Shown in pieces: positions 50,423 to 62,946 of a DNA stretch of 64,000 nucleotides (position 1 is the stretch's first letter; every line of letters begins with the position of its first letter). Source of the DNA: Neonectria sp. B-13 (Eukaryota; Ascomycota; Sordariomycetes; Hypocreales; Nectriaceae); NCBI GenBank assembly GCA_002682825.1, contig NOKP01000001.1:1700464-1764463 (forward strand), in the 5' to 3' direction. The position numbers and the translations under genes are program-made. The notes below the pieces were generated by a model that saw only the letters and a program-made list of their open reading frames with translations, searched no databases and had not been told where the DNA came from.

Positions 50423-50963
50423 TCAATTGCAGTCTTTGCACTTCTCTTCCTTCCCCTCATCCGCAACCGCAACCGCATCCGCAACCGCATCTGCATCCTT
50501 GCCTCCACTCTCGCCGGCTTTCCCGCCGCCGTCGTCCACCACCTTCCCAGGCACGCCATGGTGGCGATCCACGTGGCCCAGGTCCCTCCCGGGCTCGACG
50601 ACATCGCGCACGCGGCGCTTCAGCTCCTTGGTCTCCGGGAAGCCGCCATCGGTGCGACGGTCCCACAGCACCGTCGTGGTCAGCGCCGACGCGTCCTGCC
50701 GGCTCGGGTGCGTGATGGACACGGCAAAGGTGCCGCCCGTGGACGGCTGCAGGGCCACTTCGCCGAGGGCCGTGGAGAAGGTGGATAGGAGTTCTTGGGC
50801 GTACTGGATTGGGTTTGTGAGTGGCCGTCTGGATGGGTGAAGTGCGTTGAGGGCTAAGAGGGGAGAGACTTACATAGGCGGCGCGCAACATCCACTTGCA
50901 CTGGGTGCAGAACTGGATAGTCACCCGCGGGAGAGGACAGTCGGGCGGTACTTGAGCAGTCAT
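50423..50963 (-). CDS. Rdx family (SelT/SelW/SelH-like) thioredoxin-fold CxxC protein
   Basis: Minus-strand exons are 50963-50874 and 50803-50423, with a 70-bp intron; product 156 residues. The N-terminal strand reads VTIQFCTQCKWMLRAAYYAQ, with CTQC as the redox CxxC in place of the Cys-x-x-selenocysteine of animal members. It continues with LLSTFSTALGEVALQPSTGG and LWDRRTDGGFPETKELKRRVRD, the family's second half. Fungi lack selenocysteine, so Cys is expected. The tail is unusual: a hexanucleotide repeat (about 50462-50498) codes for Asp/Ala/Val repeats, and the protein ends KCKDCN, giving a second CxxC at the extreme C-terminus. The biochemical role of fungal Rdx proteins is unsettled; a redox function is inferred. 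Confidence 0.88.
50462..50498. repeat. Hexanucleotide repeat within the Rdx-like coding region
   Basis: About six imperfect units of CGCAAC/CGCATC. Read on the minus strand it codes for the DADAVADAVAVAD stretch between the Rdx domain and the C-terminal CKDC. Confidence 0.8.
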
Positions 50964-52188
50964 AGTGTTCTAGCCGTATCCCTTATCCTAGAAGAGATAT
51001 AGTGGTAGGCGTCGTGATATCTCCCCACGTCCTTGAACTTCTCCCCAAAAGACACAAGGCGACGAGCCAATGCCGGGTGTGTCTGACTGATCCAAAAGCC
51101 CTGTTCTCGCCCGAATTAGGCTTAGCGCCCGACTGCGGCCACTGCGCGAGTCGAGTCGGTGCGTTACTAACTTCATGGCGGGGGAGAAGCTGCAAAAGCT
51201 CGGATCCGGTGCGTGCAGAGCTGGGGCTCGGTTTGGGCCCCCGTGATTGGTCTCGTGACTTTGGGTGGGGTCGGGATTGCGGCTGCGCAAGTAGGACGAG
51301 CTGACGAGGGAGATGTGGAGGAGAAGCCTCAGAGGACTGGCGGGGACAATCCAGTCTCAATAACTACTAGGATTGTATCAGTCGCCAGAGACGTGTTTCC
51401 CGGGCGAGTATCTATCCATTATGTCCCATCTGTCAGGTTAACCAACCATGGCCGCATGCCCGTCCACAGCAACACGTCGTGTCTATATCCAAGTCGAGAA
51501 GCGAAAAAGAAGCTTTATTTGGCTCGCAAAAATAAAAATAAACGTACACGACATGGGAATAGTAGACGAAAGAGGGACAGGGAAAAAGGGAATTATTACA
51601 TTGCGCAAGAGCCCATTCCAATCCGTGCTCCCCTCCCCAGACCAGTAGAGATTCAAATCAAACCCTCTCATCTTCCTCAAAAAGTGACTTCCTCGCCATG
51701 TACAGTGTCCCCGTTCTCCCGCCGAGAGAAGGAAGACATACAAAGAGAATTAATTAGCATCAACGTCGTTTAAGCTCCCCGGCACCTCTTGCTCCCTCTG
51801 GTCTCGCCCTCGGCTGCTTTTATCCCGCCCAAAAGGTATCATGGGGTATCTCGATCCAGGTTGGCATCTTCGACTGTTTCTGGGGGTTGCCGTGTCAGGT
51901 CTCCTGCTCTCGCTTGTTTGGTGGGCGAGTATCTCCACCGCCCTCTCAATGATGGTCGTAGTAGTGATGGCGATTGTGATGGTGGTTATCGTGGTTCGGT
52001 GTCCGGAGTCAAGTCCTCTGTCCCCTTTAAAGCCCTCTCCTCTCCCTCTTCCAGCATCCACCTCTCAAACGCGTTACTTGACACATCAAAAATGACTGAG
52101 GCCTCCTCCGTCCAACCGCTGAATCATCATCGACGTTGCGTGGTTGTTGTTTTGATAACCGGGAATACAAAAAAGGAATGCTGTATTA
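50964..52188. other. Intergenic region
   Basis: 1.2 kb upstream of the Rdx-like gene and downstream of the G-gamma gene (both minus). A plus-strand frame of 84 codons at 51841-52095 is very hydrophobic but has no homologue I know and overlaps the likely 3' UTR of the G-gamma gene. An A-rich run lies near 51530-51545. Confidence 0.5.
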
Positions 52189-52524
52189 TTACATGACCAC
52201 ACAGCAGCCGTTGGATTGCTGCGGTGCGTAGGGGTCCTCGCCCTTGGGAACGGCTCCCCACACCGAAGGGACCATATAGTCTCGGGTGCCGTTGCAGTAG
52301 GCGATGATGCTGTCAAGTCGCGTCAACAACGGCGCGGGCATTTAGAATCACGGTTTTGCTTACCTCTTCGACGCAGTGCTCACGGGGATGCGTTCTCGCT
52401 CAAGATCTTCCCGCAGGCGGTTGTTTAGCTCCGTTAGACGGCGCAGCTTGAGGTCGGCCATCGACTGCTTGTTCTTCTTGATCTGGGTCGGGTCGCCGAC
52501 ATCTCGGGAAGTGTACTGAGGCAT
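52189..52524 (-). CDS. gng1: Heterotrimeric G-protein gamma subunit
   Basis: The small membrane-anchored subunit that pairs with G-beta in pheromone and nutrient signalling (Ste18 in yeast). Minus-strand exons are 52524-52364 and 52309-52189, with a 54-bp intron; product 93 residues, which agrees with my memory of filamentous-fungal G-gamma. The central helix (about residues 20-48, NKQSMADLKLRRLTELNNRL) is the G-beta-binding coiled coil. The C-terminus is GCCVVM: the second Cys starts a CaaX farnesylation box, and the Cys before it is the likely palmitoylation site. The frame is open further upstream to an ATG at 52626, but the Ser-rich extension is not expected of this family, so MPQYTSRDVG is taken as the start. 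Confidence 0.94.
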
Positions 52525-55500
52525 CTTGGAACGGGAGGCCGGAGGCGGAGAAGAGGAAACGGATGAGATGGTTGAGTCGCGGAGGGACTGCGCGTGGGTG
52601 CGGTCGCGATGAGAGCTAAGCATCATTCAGAGTCAGCGGGAACGGGTCTCGGCGAGGTCAGGGCGCGGCGACGGAGGGAATTGGGTCAGAGGCGGAACTG
52701 CGACGACGGGTTGATGGCGAGGTTGGGCGGCAGAAGAGTGCGAAGATGGCATCTCCAGTCGCCTCCTATCCGGTTCGTGTCGCACGATTGGCTGGTCGAG
52801 TGTAGTCGTTCCTTTTTTCTCGTCTCTCTCTCTCGCAGGAGACCCAATTTCCCTTCTGCGTTTGCCCCCGAGGGCGTGCGTTTCTGTGTCTGGGGACGGA
52901 CAACTTACAGAAAAAAGATGGGCTTCCTCCAAGCAGGCTCAGGCGGAAGGCCAGTGAATCAGTCGCAAACGGGGATGCTGAAGATGAAGGATGGATGGAT
53001 GGTGGTGTGTGGATGTTGATGAGCGACGGTGGTTGAGTTCGACAAAAGGGTTACGGCGCAGTAAGCAGGTAGCAACGGGGGGAATGAGAAGCAGGTGGCA
53101 GGTGGCAGGTAGCAGTCGCAGCAGGAAGGACCAGGTAGGGGGAAACTGCAGACCAAAGGGGAAGAACGAGGGAAGGAGAGGGAGGGACGGGATGGATGGC
53201 AGGGAACGAGCCCGGTCGGCCGTAGGAAGGTACTTAGCTGGGGGGACACAGGCGCAAGGTGGTTCGTGCACTGGAGCAGAAGCTGGTGCTACTGCGGGTG
53301 CCCTGGAAATTGGGGGGATCTGGGGGTCCCCCGTCATTCAAGCTAGGAGCCGCTAGGGCAGGAGGCCAGTTGCTAGGGTGTTAGGGGGTTGACAGTTGAA
53401 GGTTTGCTGGATTACAGTGTTGGGCTCCCCTAAACCGTCCCTACCACGTCTGTGTTGCGCCCAGTGAACCGCGTCGGCGACGGACCTCTGCGCAAATTGG
53501 CCGATGCTGGCGATTGGCCGACGACTGGGCTGGTGGGGCTGGAAGCAATCCGCATCTCCCGTCGGCGTCCTGGTATCCTCGGCCCCATGTCGCCAATCCC
53601 ACCAGCGTCGTTTGGCTTCAGGTTAGTACCTTGCCTTAGTCTGGACATGGTATATCTGCACCTGTTTTATGCTGTGAGACTACCTTGCACTACACTTGGT
53701 ACCTTACCCAAGGCGGTGGTGTCTGTCGTGTACGGACATTATACAGATTATTAGGGGGAGAGTCTGGGGCCCCTTGAGAGTCAGGAGGGAGTCGGGACTC
53801 AGGAACGGGTACTGCGTAGCAAGGCAGCGAGGTGTGTTGAGCTTGGGAACATACTCGCCGTACCTGAATCAACAACCTGGAACTAACAATTTCCCTTGGT
53901 GCCGCCGTCCCCAACAGCGCAAGCAAGTCCTGCCAACAAGAGCTGGCAACAGAGATCAAGAGCAGATGAAAGGAGAGGATCGATCGACGAAGCGGACGGG
54001 AAGCTTCGCAGCTCCCCTCAGTGCGCTGCTGGACGGATATCCATGAGACCAATGCGTACATACTTGTGGGTTTACTACGCAGAGTCAAAGTACTGGTGGT
54101 GGTGGGCATGGCACACACGCAACTGGACAAACGACGGGGAAGAAACCCACCACCATCCCATCCCACCAATCCACGGTCCACAGCTTGACGGTTCCGCTGC
54201 TCTGTGCGAGTAAGCTCTGGGCAAGTAAGCTCTGGGCCTAACTGAAGTAAAGTCGACTGGGCTGGCCCGACCCGAACTGAACATTGGCCGGAACAATGCG
54301 CCAACGTCGGTTCAGTAGAGTACATCGTAGCACGGCTGCAGTGCGCCCTGCGATTTCCACAGCACAGACTGCCGTCGTCGTCCCGTTTCAGTGCATTGTC
54401 CCGTCCGGTTCTGTTCGCTCCCGTTCCTGGGCTGATGCAGTAGCGACATGCATCGCTGCACCCGGCGAAAGGGGGCACTCGAGACTGACAGACTACTCTC
54501 CGTCGAAGAAAAATTACTCCCGTCCACTTCGACGCCGCCCGCTGAAGCACAAAGCAATTATACCTGCAGACGTGCCGCAATGAGGTACTATGCCGTGGCT
54601 CGCAATGGGCAGGCAGATTCACCCCGAAGGACCCGGGCCTGACCGTGTTGCTGTTGACTGGATCGACGCAAAAGTTCGAAACACCATGCACACACATGGT
54701 ACGAAAGGACGCGTTATTGCTGCTGCCACGGAATGTCTTTTTCTTTTGTTTCTCTTTCTCGCCCGGTGCTTCGGCTGGGATCCTCCTCACCCATGCCATA
54801 TAGCAAAACCGGCGTGCCTTATTACTCCACCAGACCAGACTACAAAACAGGCACGCCCGGCCGTACTCCATCCAGCGCCGGATTTGCGCTACAATTAAGA
54901 TGAGACCTTGTCTTGGCGGTCGGACCGTGCCTCCAGGAATGGTACATTGGACCCAAACAAGAAACCAGGCTTAGCAGGTACAAGTACGATCCTGGCCGCC
55001 GAGGCAACAAAACAAAAAGCCCCCCCCTAAAAGTCGAAGTCTTTCGTGCCTCCGCCCTGCGGTTGTGCATTGCTCGCGGTGGAGAGCGAGGGCATTTCGT
55101 CTTGCATTTGCGAGTAATATCCCACAGCTTTGTCACGTCCGTACTAGTAAAGTAGCATACGCATGTGTATTGCCTCCCACATCGATGACCAATCCCGCCC
55201 GCAGAGCATGAATATCATGCTTCGTGCTTCGTAGAGCGCAAACTACGCCTCCTCCTCATCCTGCTCCTTGGCCTTTCTCCAAGTCGCACCATGGTGCCTG
55301 TCTCCTCCAGTGGGCTGATGCGCGCCATCTTCATCAAATCAACATGGTTCGAGCCGTTCGTCCCCGGTGGATCACGCCCGCCTTAAGATTAGCGTCATTC
55401 AATGCCCACCCAGACCAGCTTAGGTTGAACTCTCCCCTTGGTACCATGAAAAGGTAAGGCGTGTGGTGGTAGTGGTGGTACTACGTAGCGTTGGCGATGT

Positions 55501-56345
55501 GAAAATATTTGTCTGGCTGGGAGATGCCTACATAGTACTAGTAGTACTTCGTACAGTACTCTTCCTTTAGCAACTGTTGACTCCCTTCAACCAATGGACA
55601 TCGAGTCAAAACCAAGGTGACGCCATCAATTAGAACGCCATCATCGCTCCTCGCTGAATCGGTACATCACGTGCAAGAACCCCTACCGCTCATCATCTTC
55701 TTCCAAGCCTCTGGCGAACGAGCCTGGTCACCGCAATCAAATTATTTTCCGGGTCTCTTCTCGAAACTCCCTCCTGAAGAATCGCGATTCTCCATTGAAG
55801 ATGGATACAATCGTGGAACATGATATATACCGATTGCCGAGTGGCAATGATCAGCGTCAAACCTCTTACTAGGGAGAAAGAAGCTCTTCTACAGTTCAGG
55901 TTCAGGAATTCGGCACATCCACAGCCATGTCTACGAGCTGAATCTGCTCATCCCGGTGATAAATCATCACCAAGGGGAAAACCTTGCAGTCCTGTCGGCG
56001 CGAGATGAGGTTGGCCGGTTCTTGGGGTCGTGTCGTGAATCCGGTGGAGGTTGTGGCTTGACGAGTGGCTGCTCGCAAGGCAGCACAGCCACGTCTAATC
56101 CCTACCAGCTGATGTCAGCCTTCACGTGACATGTGCCATTTTTGGACCACAGGTTAGTTAGCCCCTCAACGCTCGCATAGCGTCCACACACGAAAATCCA
56201 AAAATTCCTCTTGCGTGCCTCGCAACACCATACCGAGTGCCAGCCAAGTCTTCCAGCACACTCGCCTCGCCAGGCTGCGATCGATCTCGGATCATCTACA
56301 AATCTCCTCTCCCGCCAAGTCATCCCACAGAGGAGGTTGCCCAGC
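52525..56345. other. Long intergenic region
   Basis: 3.8 kb between the divergent G-gamma and eIF3a starts. The longest frame (minus, 53690-54871, 393 codons) is rich in Cys, Arg, Trp and Ser with no domain and is judged non-coding. Small repeats: GGCAGGT-like units near 53091-53113, a tandem pair AGTAAGCTCTGGGC at 54209-54222 and 54224-54237, and a GTAC-rich palindrome near 55534-55548. Promoters of both flanking genes lie at the ends. Confidence 0.5.
54209..54237. repeat. Tandem direct repeat, 2 x AGTAAGCTCTGGGC
   Basis: Two exact 14-base copies separated by one base in intergenic DNA. A small local duplication. Confidence 0.75.
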
Positions 56346-59300
56346 ATGGTATGTGACTTTGCCTACAAACTCTCCCATGGACCCGGTTCCCCGGATCCCA
56401 CCAGCCCTCCTCGGGTCTTACCCCTCTCTCCCGCTATCCTATGGTCGTGATATTAACATGTCTTGTTTGATAGCCTCCCCCACCGCACCAGAAGCCCGAG
56501 AATGTTCTCAAGCGGGCACACGAACTTATTGGCGTCGGCCAGGCCCCCGCGGCCCTGACCCTGCTGCACGAGCACATCACCAACAAGCGCTCTCGAAATG
56601 TCCCCATCGCATCCTTGGAGCCGGTGATGCTCCTCCTCGTCGAGCTGTCCGTCGAGCAAAAGAAAGGCAAGCTTGCCAAGGATGCTCTCTACCAGTATAA
56701 GAACATTTCTCAAAACACAAACATTGCCACCATCGAGGTACGTTGTCGACACAACCCGCTTGGTTTGCCAACAAACAACTAATGTGGGGATATGCAGTTG
56801 GTCTTGAAAAAGTTCATCGAGCTCGCCGTCGAGAAGGTCACCGCTGCCCAGCAGAAGGCCGACGAGGTCCAAGAAAGCATTGAGGCTACCGCCACCACCA
56901 CCGGCGTCGACGATCTTGAGGCCAGCGAGACGCCCGAGTCCATCCTTCTCGCCACTGTCTCCGGCGAGCAGTCTCGGGACCGTACCGACCGTGCCATCGT
57001 CACCCCTTGGCTCAAGTTCCTCTGGGAGGCCTACCGAACCGTCCTCGACATCCTCCGAAACAATGCCCGTCTCGAGGTCCTCTACCAGAGCACTGCCATG
57101 CAGGCCTTCGACTTCTGCCTCAAGTACACACGAAAGACCGAGTTCCGAAGACTCTGCGAGCTTCTCCGCAACCATGTCCAGACCGCAGCCAAGTACTCTT
57201 CCCAGATGCACGCCATCAACCTGAGCGACCCGGATACCCTGCAGCGACATCTGGAGACTCGTTTCCAGCAGCTCAACGTTGCTGTCGAGCTGGAACTCTG
57301 GCAGGAGGCCTTCCGCAGTGTTGAGGACATTCACACTCTGCTCAACCTCAGCAAGCGCCCTCCCAAGAACATCATGATGGCCAACTACTACGAGAAGCTC
57401 ACCCGAATCTTCCTCGTCGGCGAGAACTACCTCTTCCACGCCGCTGCTTGGTCGCGATACTACACCCTCCTCCGCCAGTCGTCCGTGCTGGTCGCTAGCG
57501 GTCAGGGCAAGAAGGCCGACAACCCCCCGGCCACTGAGGCTGACCTCCAGAAGGCTGCCTCCTTCGTCTTGCTGTCGGCTCTTGCCATTCCCGTCATCAG
57601 CACCTCGCGATCCCGCGGTGCCATGGTCGACTTTGATGAGGCCAGGAAGAACAAGAACTCCCGTCTGACCCATCTCCTTGGCATGACGCAGGCCCCTACC
57701 CGTGCTCGTCTCTTCCGTGACGCACAGTCTAAGTCCCTTCTTCAGCGCGCTCGTTCTGAGATTCGGGATCTTTACAACATTCTCGAGGTCGACTTCCACC
57801 CTCTGTCCATCTGCCAGAAAATCTCTCCCATTCTGACCAAGATCGGTGCCGACGCTGAGATGGAGAAGTACATTCTTCCCCTGCAGCAGGTCATCCTGAC
57901 CCGACTGTTCCAGCAACTCTCGCAGGTCTACGAAACTGTGGACCTGGCCTTCGTTGAGAGCCTGGCCCAGTTTCCCGAGCCCTTCCAAGTCACCCGCGGA
58001 ACCATTGAGAAGTTCATCATGAACGGCAACAAGAAGGGTGACCTTGCCATCCGCATGGATCATGCCACAGGTGTTCTCAGCTTTGACAACGATGTCTTCT
58101 CATCCTCCAAGGCTAGCCACAGTGGCGCCGGCGCCGGCTCTGCCGAGGCTGAGAGTGGCAACGTTCAGCGCCTTCAGAGCACTCCTTCAGAGATTGTACG
58201 ATCGCAGCTTACCCGTCTCGCCAAGTCCCTGTTCACTACCTGCCATTACATTGATCCCAGCTTGAACAAGGACCGTCTTGAGGCGCGTAACGCGGCTCTG
58301 GCCCGTGCCAAGGCTGGCTCCGAGCAGGAGCATCTTGATATTCTTGGTCGCAAGGAAGTCATCCAGAAGCGCAAGGACGAGGCTTCTGAGATCCAGGCCA
58401 AGAAGGAAAAGGAGAATGCCCGCCAAAAGCGACTCCGCGAGCAGGCTCTCCAAGAAGCCGAGGACAAGCGGCTGGCTGATGAGCAGAAGGAGCGCGAAGC
58501 CAGGCGCCTCAAGGCCGATCAGGACCGTGTCCGCAAGGAGGAGCTCAAGAAGCAGATTGCGGATCTGAACATGAGCGATAAGGCTCTGGACATTGACATC
58601 GATGACTTGGACAACCTTGATAGCAACCGCCTGCGTGCCATGAAGCTGGCTCAGCTAGAGCGCGAGAAGAACGATGTCAATGAGCGTCTCCGCGTCACCG
58701 GCAAGCGTCTCGACCATCTGGAGCGTGCTTACCGTAAGGAGGAAGGCAAGAAGCTCCATGAGGACTACGCCAAGCAGAGTGAGCTGGATCGTGCCATCTA
58801 CGACAAGGTCAAGGCCAAGACCCTCAAGGATGCTGAACAGAAGCACAAGGAGAGCGTTGAGCTCAAGCACCGTCTCAGCCGTCTGGTGCCTCTGTACGAG
58901 GATTTCCGAAACTCCCTGCATGAGCGCCGCCGTGACGAGTTTGAGAAGCGCCGCCGCGATGCGGAGCGCGAGCTAGAGAAGCAAATCGCCCTTCGCAAGA
59001 AGGAGGTTCGTGACCGCAAGCTGCGGGAGAAGCGGGAGCGCGAAGAGAGAGAGCGCGAGCTCCAGGAGGCCGAGGAACAGGCTGCCCGCGAGAAGGAGGA
59101 GCAGCGCATCCGAGACGAGGCCCGCCGGGAGGAGCTGGCCAAGCTCAAGGAGCAGCGGGAGCAGGAACGCCAAGCGCAATTCGAGAAGGCCGCCCTTCAG
59201 CAGCGACGCGAGGAGGAGGCTCTGGCCCGTCGCAAGGCTGAGAAGGAGAAGGAACGAGGTGGAGCTGGCGCTGCCGCCGGTGCTGCCGTTGGTGCTGGTG

Positions 59301-59752
59301 GGTTCAGCAGAGGCAGCGAAACCCTCGAGTCTCGGAGACCACCGACCATTGGGACTGGCAAGTGGCGCGAGAAGGAGGCGTCGGGAGCCGGCGATTCTGT
59401 GCCCCCACCGCCCGCTCGCAGCAGCGCTGCCATGGAGAGAGCCGACTCCGGAGACCGACCGTCTGGTCCCCCGCGACTGGCCCTGTCTGGCGGCAAGCCC
59501 AGCTGGCGTGAGCGGGAGGCGGCCAAGGCCCAGAGTGGCGGAGACAGTGGCGGCGACAGCAGCACTCCTCCTCCCCCTAGCAGCGCCCCTCCTCCTCGCA
59601 CCTTCGGATCTCGGGGCGCGGCGATGGACCGCGGAGGCTCCGGTCGTGGTGAGCCCGAGCGCAAAGAGTCACCCGCACCCCCTGCGGAGGCTCTGCCGGC
59701 ATCGCGAACAGCTGGCAAGTGGGTTCCTCCTCACATGAGGAACAAGGCTTAA
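56346..59752 (+). CDS. TIF32: Translation initiation factor eIF3 subunit a
   Basis: The largest scaffold subunit of eIF3, which binds the 40S ribosome and bridges mRNA recruitment. Exons are 56346-56348, 56474-56737 and 56798-59752; product 1073 residues. The first exon is just the ATG, followed at once by GTATGT; removing a 125-bp intron gives [19 protein letters not shown], the expected eIF3a N-terminus. The second intron is 60 bp. The N-terminal half is helical with a PCI domain (about residues 330-520, [20 protein letters not shown] to [13 protein letters not shown]). The second half is a long charged coiled coil (about 590-890) rich in Arg, Glu and Lys, then a Gly/Ser/Pro-rich tail with TGKWREKE and GKPSWRERE motifs and the terminal [11 protein letters not shown]. 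Strong codon bias produces a 536-codon shadow on the other strand. Confidence 0.97.
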
Positions 59753-62700
59753 GGGAGCGGCGAGGTGAGCAGCGCAGATGAACACATATTGTTGCGATTT
59801 GCACCGGCGTTTTAGGGATCGGATGGTTGCACCGGGAGATGGTTGTACTCTAGAGCTCAGTCTAATCTCCGTCGATCTGAGGGCATGAGCACGCCAGAAT
59901 GGAGGAGAGAGAAAAGGATAGCAAGTACGCATCTGTCATGAGGTTGCCTGAGCATTAACTAGTTTCAATTGTTGCAATACGTTCCAAGGAGCATCGCAGC
60001 GTGATTGTTGTAATTTTGTGTGGGAGGGAAAGTGATAAGTGACGTGCAGCTAGGCGCAGGACATCCAAGTTCCATGAGAGTCCACTGTGGTTAAGGTGAG
60101 GCTGTTGATAGAACTTAAGCCACGAGACAGATGACTATAAGTGTTTGAAATTGTACTTTGTGCTGTATCATTTTCATCACTGACGCCGGCAATATTATAG
60201 GAGACAGATATGCGACAGCTGCCTTTTCATGATCGATGGTTGTAATTTTAGGGATCAAAAGCTGCTTTGGTGTCGCGTTTGTCTCTACATGTTTAAACCA
60301 ACCACAATCTCAACCCTATATGTCACATACAGTAATGCGTTACATGTCATCGATGTATTATAAAACCAGAATCGTTTCTATCAACCAATTGACAGATATT
60401 TATTTGTTTTTCAGATGTTATCTACAAATTCCGTTGGCACTACAGGGTAGAATATTTCCAGAATGCGCACTGTGGCTGGATACCGAGCTCAGCCCCCCAG
60501 CCGGTGCTCGACCCACCACGAAGGAGATGATTACACGGATTCCCCTGTACAAGGCAAACTCACGAGACAGTCTGCATTTATCAATTCTATGATATTGGAC
60601 CTACATAGACAGGTGGAAGTGATCAATGTCGGGGAAATACTCTATCGACTACGTCTAGCTCTACTAGGTAGTGCAAGGGATGTTCCCATGCTGTTTGGAG
60701 TGAACGCATTATTTGGTTGCCAATCTAACATCGCGATTGAATGACTAGGCTGTCAGACCCGGACCACTTCTTGTAGACGACAGGGATAGAGAAGAGAGAC
60801 ATCGTCTCGAACGTCAACGACGTAAAACCAGCTCTCGACCGAGAAGCAGGACATGTTTCAGGCGTCGAGTAACCGCAGAACTGTTAAGCTTTCCGGGTAT
60901 CGGGTTCCTGGATCGCGAGCCTAGATAAATCCTGATACCTAACGGATACCCCGGAAATGGGAGTTTTATTTATTGTCCATCTTTTTTTCCTCCTGGATGT
61001 TGGCGGGAGTTGGCTGGGCTTTGATGAAGAAAAGGGAAGCTTGAGACCGAGACCGAGCAAGGGTGTAACTAAAAAGCGGGAGTGGGAATCCCGAGTTTCG
61101 TTTAGGAGGGCGCTGAGAGCAGAAATTGTCGTGAGGCGTCAGGCTTCGTGGATGGTGTTGAGAGGCGAGGAAGCTGGCTGTTGATGGACCGAGTCTCGGT
61201 GTTAAGATGGGACGCGATCAGGTCGAGCTGTGGTGCTCCGACTTATTTCCTTGGTCATTTTGTCGGTGTCTTGACAACTTAAAATTTACACTCAGCTATG
61301 TAGAGCAAGAACAGCATCTGGGTTGAGATTTAGATGGCCGAGGTGGTGCAAACGGAAGCGATTCCCAATGCGTCTGCTTGGAATTCCTGCGTGTAAGTGG
61401 ACGTGGAGACGGGTTGGCAAAAGTCTCTTCCGCCACCACAGCAACGAGAGGAACGAGAAAGGAAGAAGAAAAAAGCAACAAGTTAATAACCGACCACAAG
61501 AGCCCTCTGTTCTTGCATCCGTGGATGACAGCGAGAATCCCGTGGGTCGAGGGACTGGTGAAAGAATCTGGCTCTCCTAGAGGAAAACAAAGAAAATAAG
61601 CCACTGTGGCTGCCCGTCACGGCCCATGAAACGAGCTACGACGAACCCAAATAAGAGCCTAAGTCGTCCCGAAGTAATCGGAGTCGAGAGACGAGAGACG
61701 AAAGACGAGAGAGGCTGCCAGAAGCCCTCGGTGGATCTCTCACGGAACACGGAGAGGCCGGTTTAGCGGACTTTGAGAATTGGCTTTACATTGACACCTG
61801 GACGGGCCTTGTCGTTTTCGGGTTGGCCTCAGGTCAGGTAGGTTGGGTGGCACCGTCCATCACGGGCCCGATCTGGCTGAGGCGTGGCTGTTTTTGGCGT
61901 TTCGTTGCGGGGCGCATCTGTATCTGGCTGTATCTTTGTTTCGGCACGTCGCCTCTTGAGCTGGGGTGAGCTTATTTGTCTGGGACTCGGAGAGATCGTC
62001 GTTCTGGAGATGTTCAATGTGCTGCGAGAGCTTGGGTTTTATCTGCTATACCAAAGCCGTCTTGTCTGCTTATCGCAACCAATTCTTGGTCTTTTGTAGT
62101 TGAGTCTCTAGGTTGTTTGATAGAACTTAGGTGTAGGTAAGTGGTAGTTTTGGAAGTAAAGAGAGCTAAAACCTGACCTGCGAAGAGTTAGTGAGTGAGT
62201 GAGCGGTTGTCGCTCTGGACCTGAATCATCATCGCCCACTCCCCCTCGGCAAGAGTAACGCCTCTTGCCCGAGTTGTCGGAGCCGACGACAGTGTGATAT
62301 CTCGACTTTGGATCGTCCACGTCCATGCGTCATTTCGACTACTAACTCCGCGGTGGTTCATCGTCGTCTCCAGTTTCCGTCCCCGAGTCGTTCCCACGCT
62401 CTTGGGTTGGCCCCCGTCCTTGACCTCGGCCTCCACCTCGTCCAGCTTAGACCACGGCCAAGACTTTCCCTGATCCAGCCCCCATCGACCTGTCCAGCCT
62501 TTCTGGTGGGTCTTCTATCCTGTCGAGTCTTCTTCGGCTTTCCAGTGGCGCTTGGTTGAGTCCCGATTCTGGCATCGCGCCCTCCATTGATGCTCATCCC
62601 GGATCTCCGTTTGCCATGCGAGCTCTAATGGCTGTGGCGTGGAGTGGCGGTCGATCGGTTTGCACCGACAGCTAGACTCGGGGTCTATGGAGGGACGCGG

Positions 62701-62946
62701 TGATCCCGGCCTATTGCGGGTCGTCCTGTGAGGTTCGAGATCCTGTTCATGAGGCTCCGGGTATCCTGCGTTGTGAAGTTGAAGAAGAATAAATACATTT
62801 GTCTTCATCCCTCCAGGCACCACTCTCTCATCATCAGCGCACAATAGCTTGACACACAAGCAAACCATCACACTCTCTTCCGCAAGCAACTTCTCTTATC
62901 ACTTTCATTAAAACGCCCTGTCGTTGATTGTTGCCTTTCTCGCAAC
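59753..62946. other. Intergenic region
   Basis: 3.2 kb between eIF3a and the WSC gene, both plus strand. The segment 59900-60760 is relatively A+T-rich. Purine-rich AGACGAGA repeats lie near 61686-61712. ORFs are short and unrecognised. The promoter and a C/T-rich leader of the WSC gene occupy the right end. Confidence 0.5.
61686..61712. repeat. Purine-rich AGACGAGA-type tandem repeat
   Basis: Three to four imperfect copies of an 8-base unit such as GAGACGAG in intergenic DNA. Confidence 0.6.

Noticed and set aside
51841..52095. 84-codon hydrophobic plus-strand frame
   Set aside because: Its Val/Met run comes from a GTGATG-like simple sequence and it overlaps the 3' UTR of the G-gamma gene.
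52525..52626. Longer N-terminus for the G-gamma subunit
   Set aside because: Adds a Ser-rich stretch not known in the family; the 93-residue form fits the expected length.
53690..54871. 393-codon minus-strand frame in the G-gamma/eIF3a spacer
   Set aside because: Rich in Cys, Trp, Arg and Ser, without hydrophobic core patterns or a known domain. I cannot exclude a lineage-specific gene, but the sequence gives no support.
56453..58063. 536-codon minus-strand frame
   Set aside because: Antisense to eIF3a; its length follows from the codon bias of that gene and it crosses an eIF3a intron without any domain.
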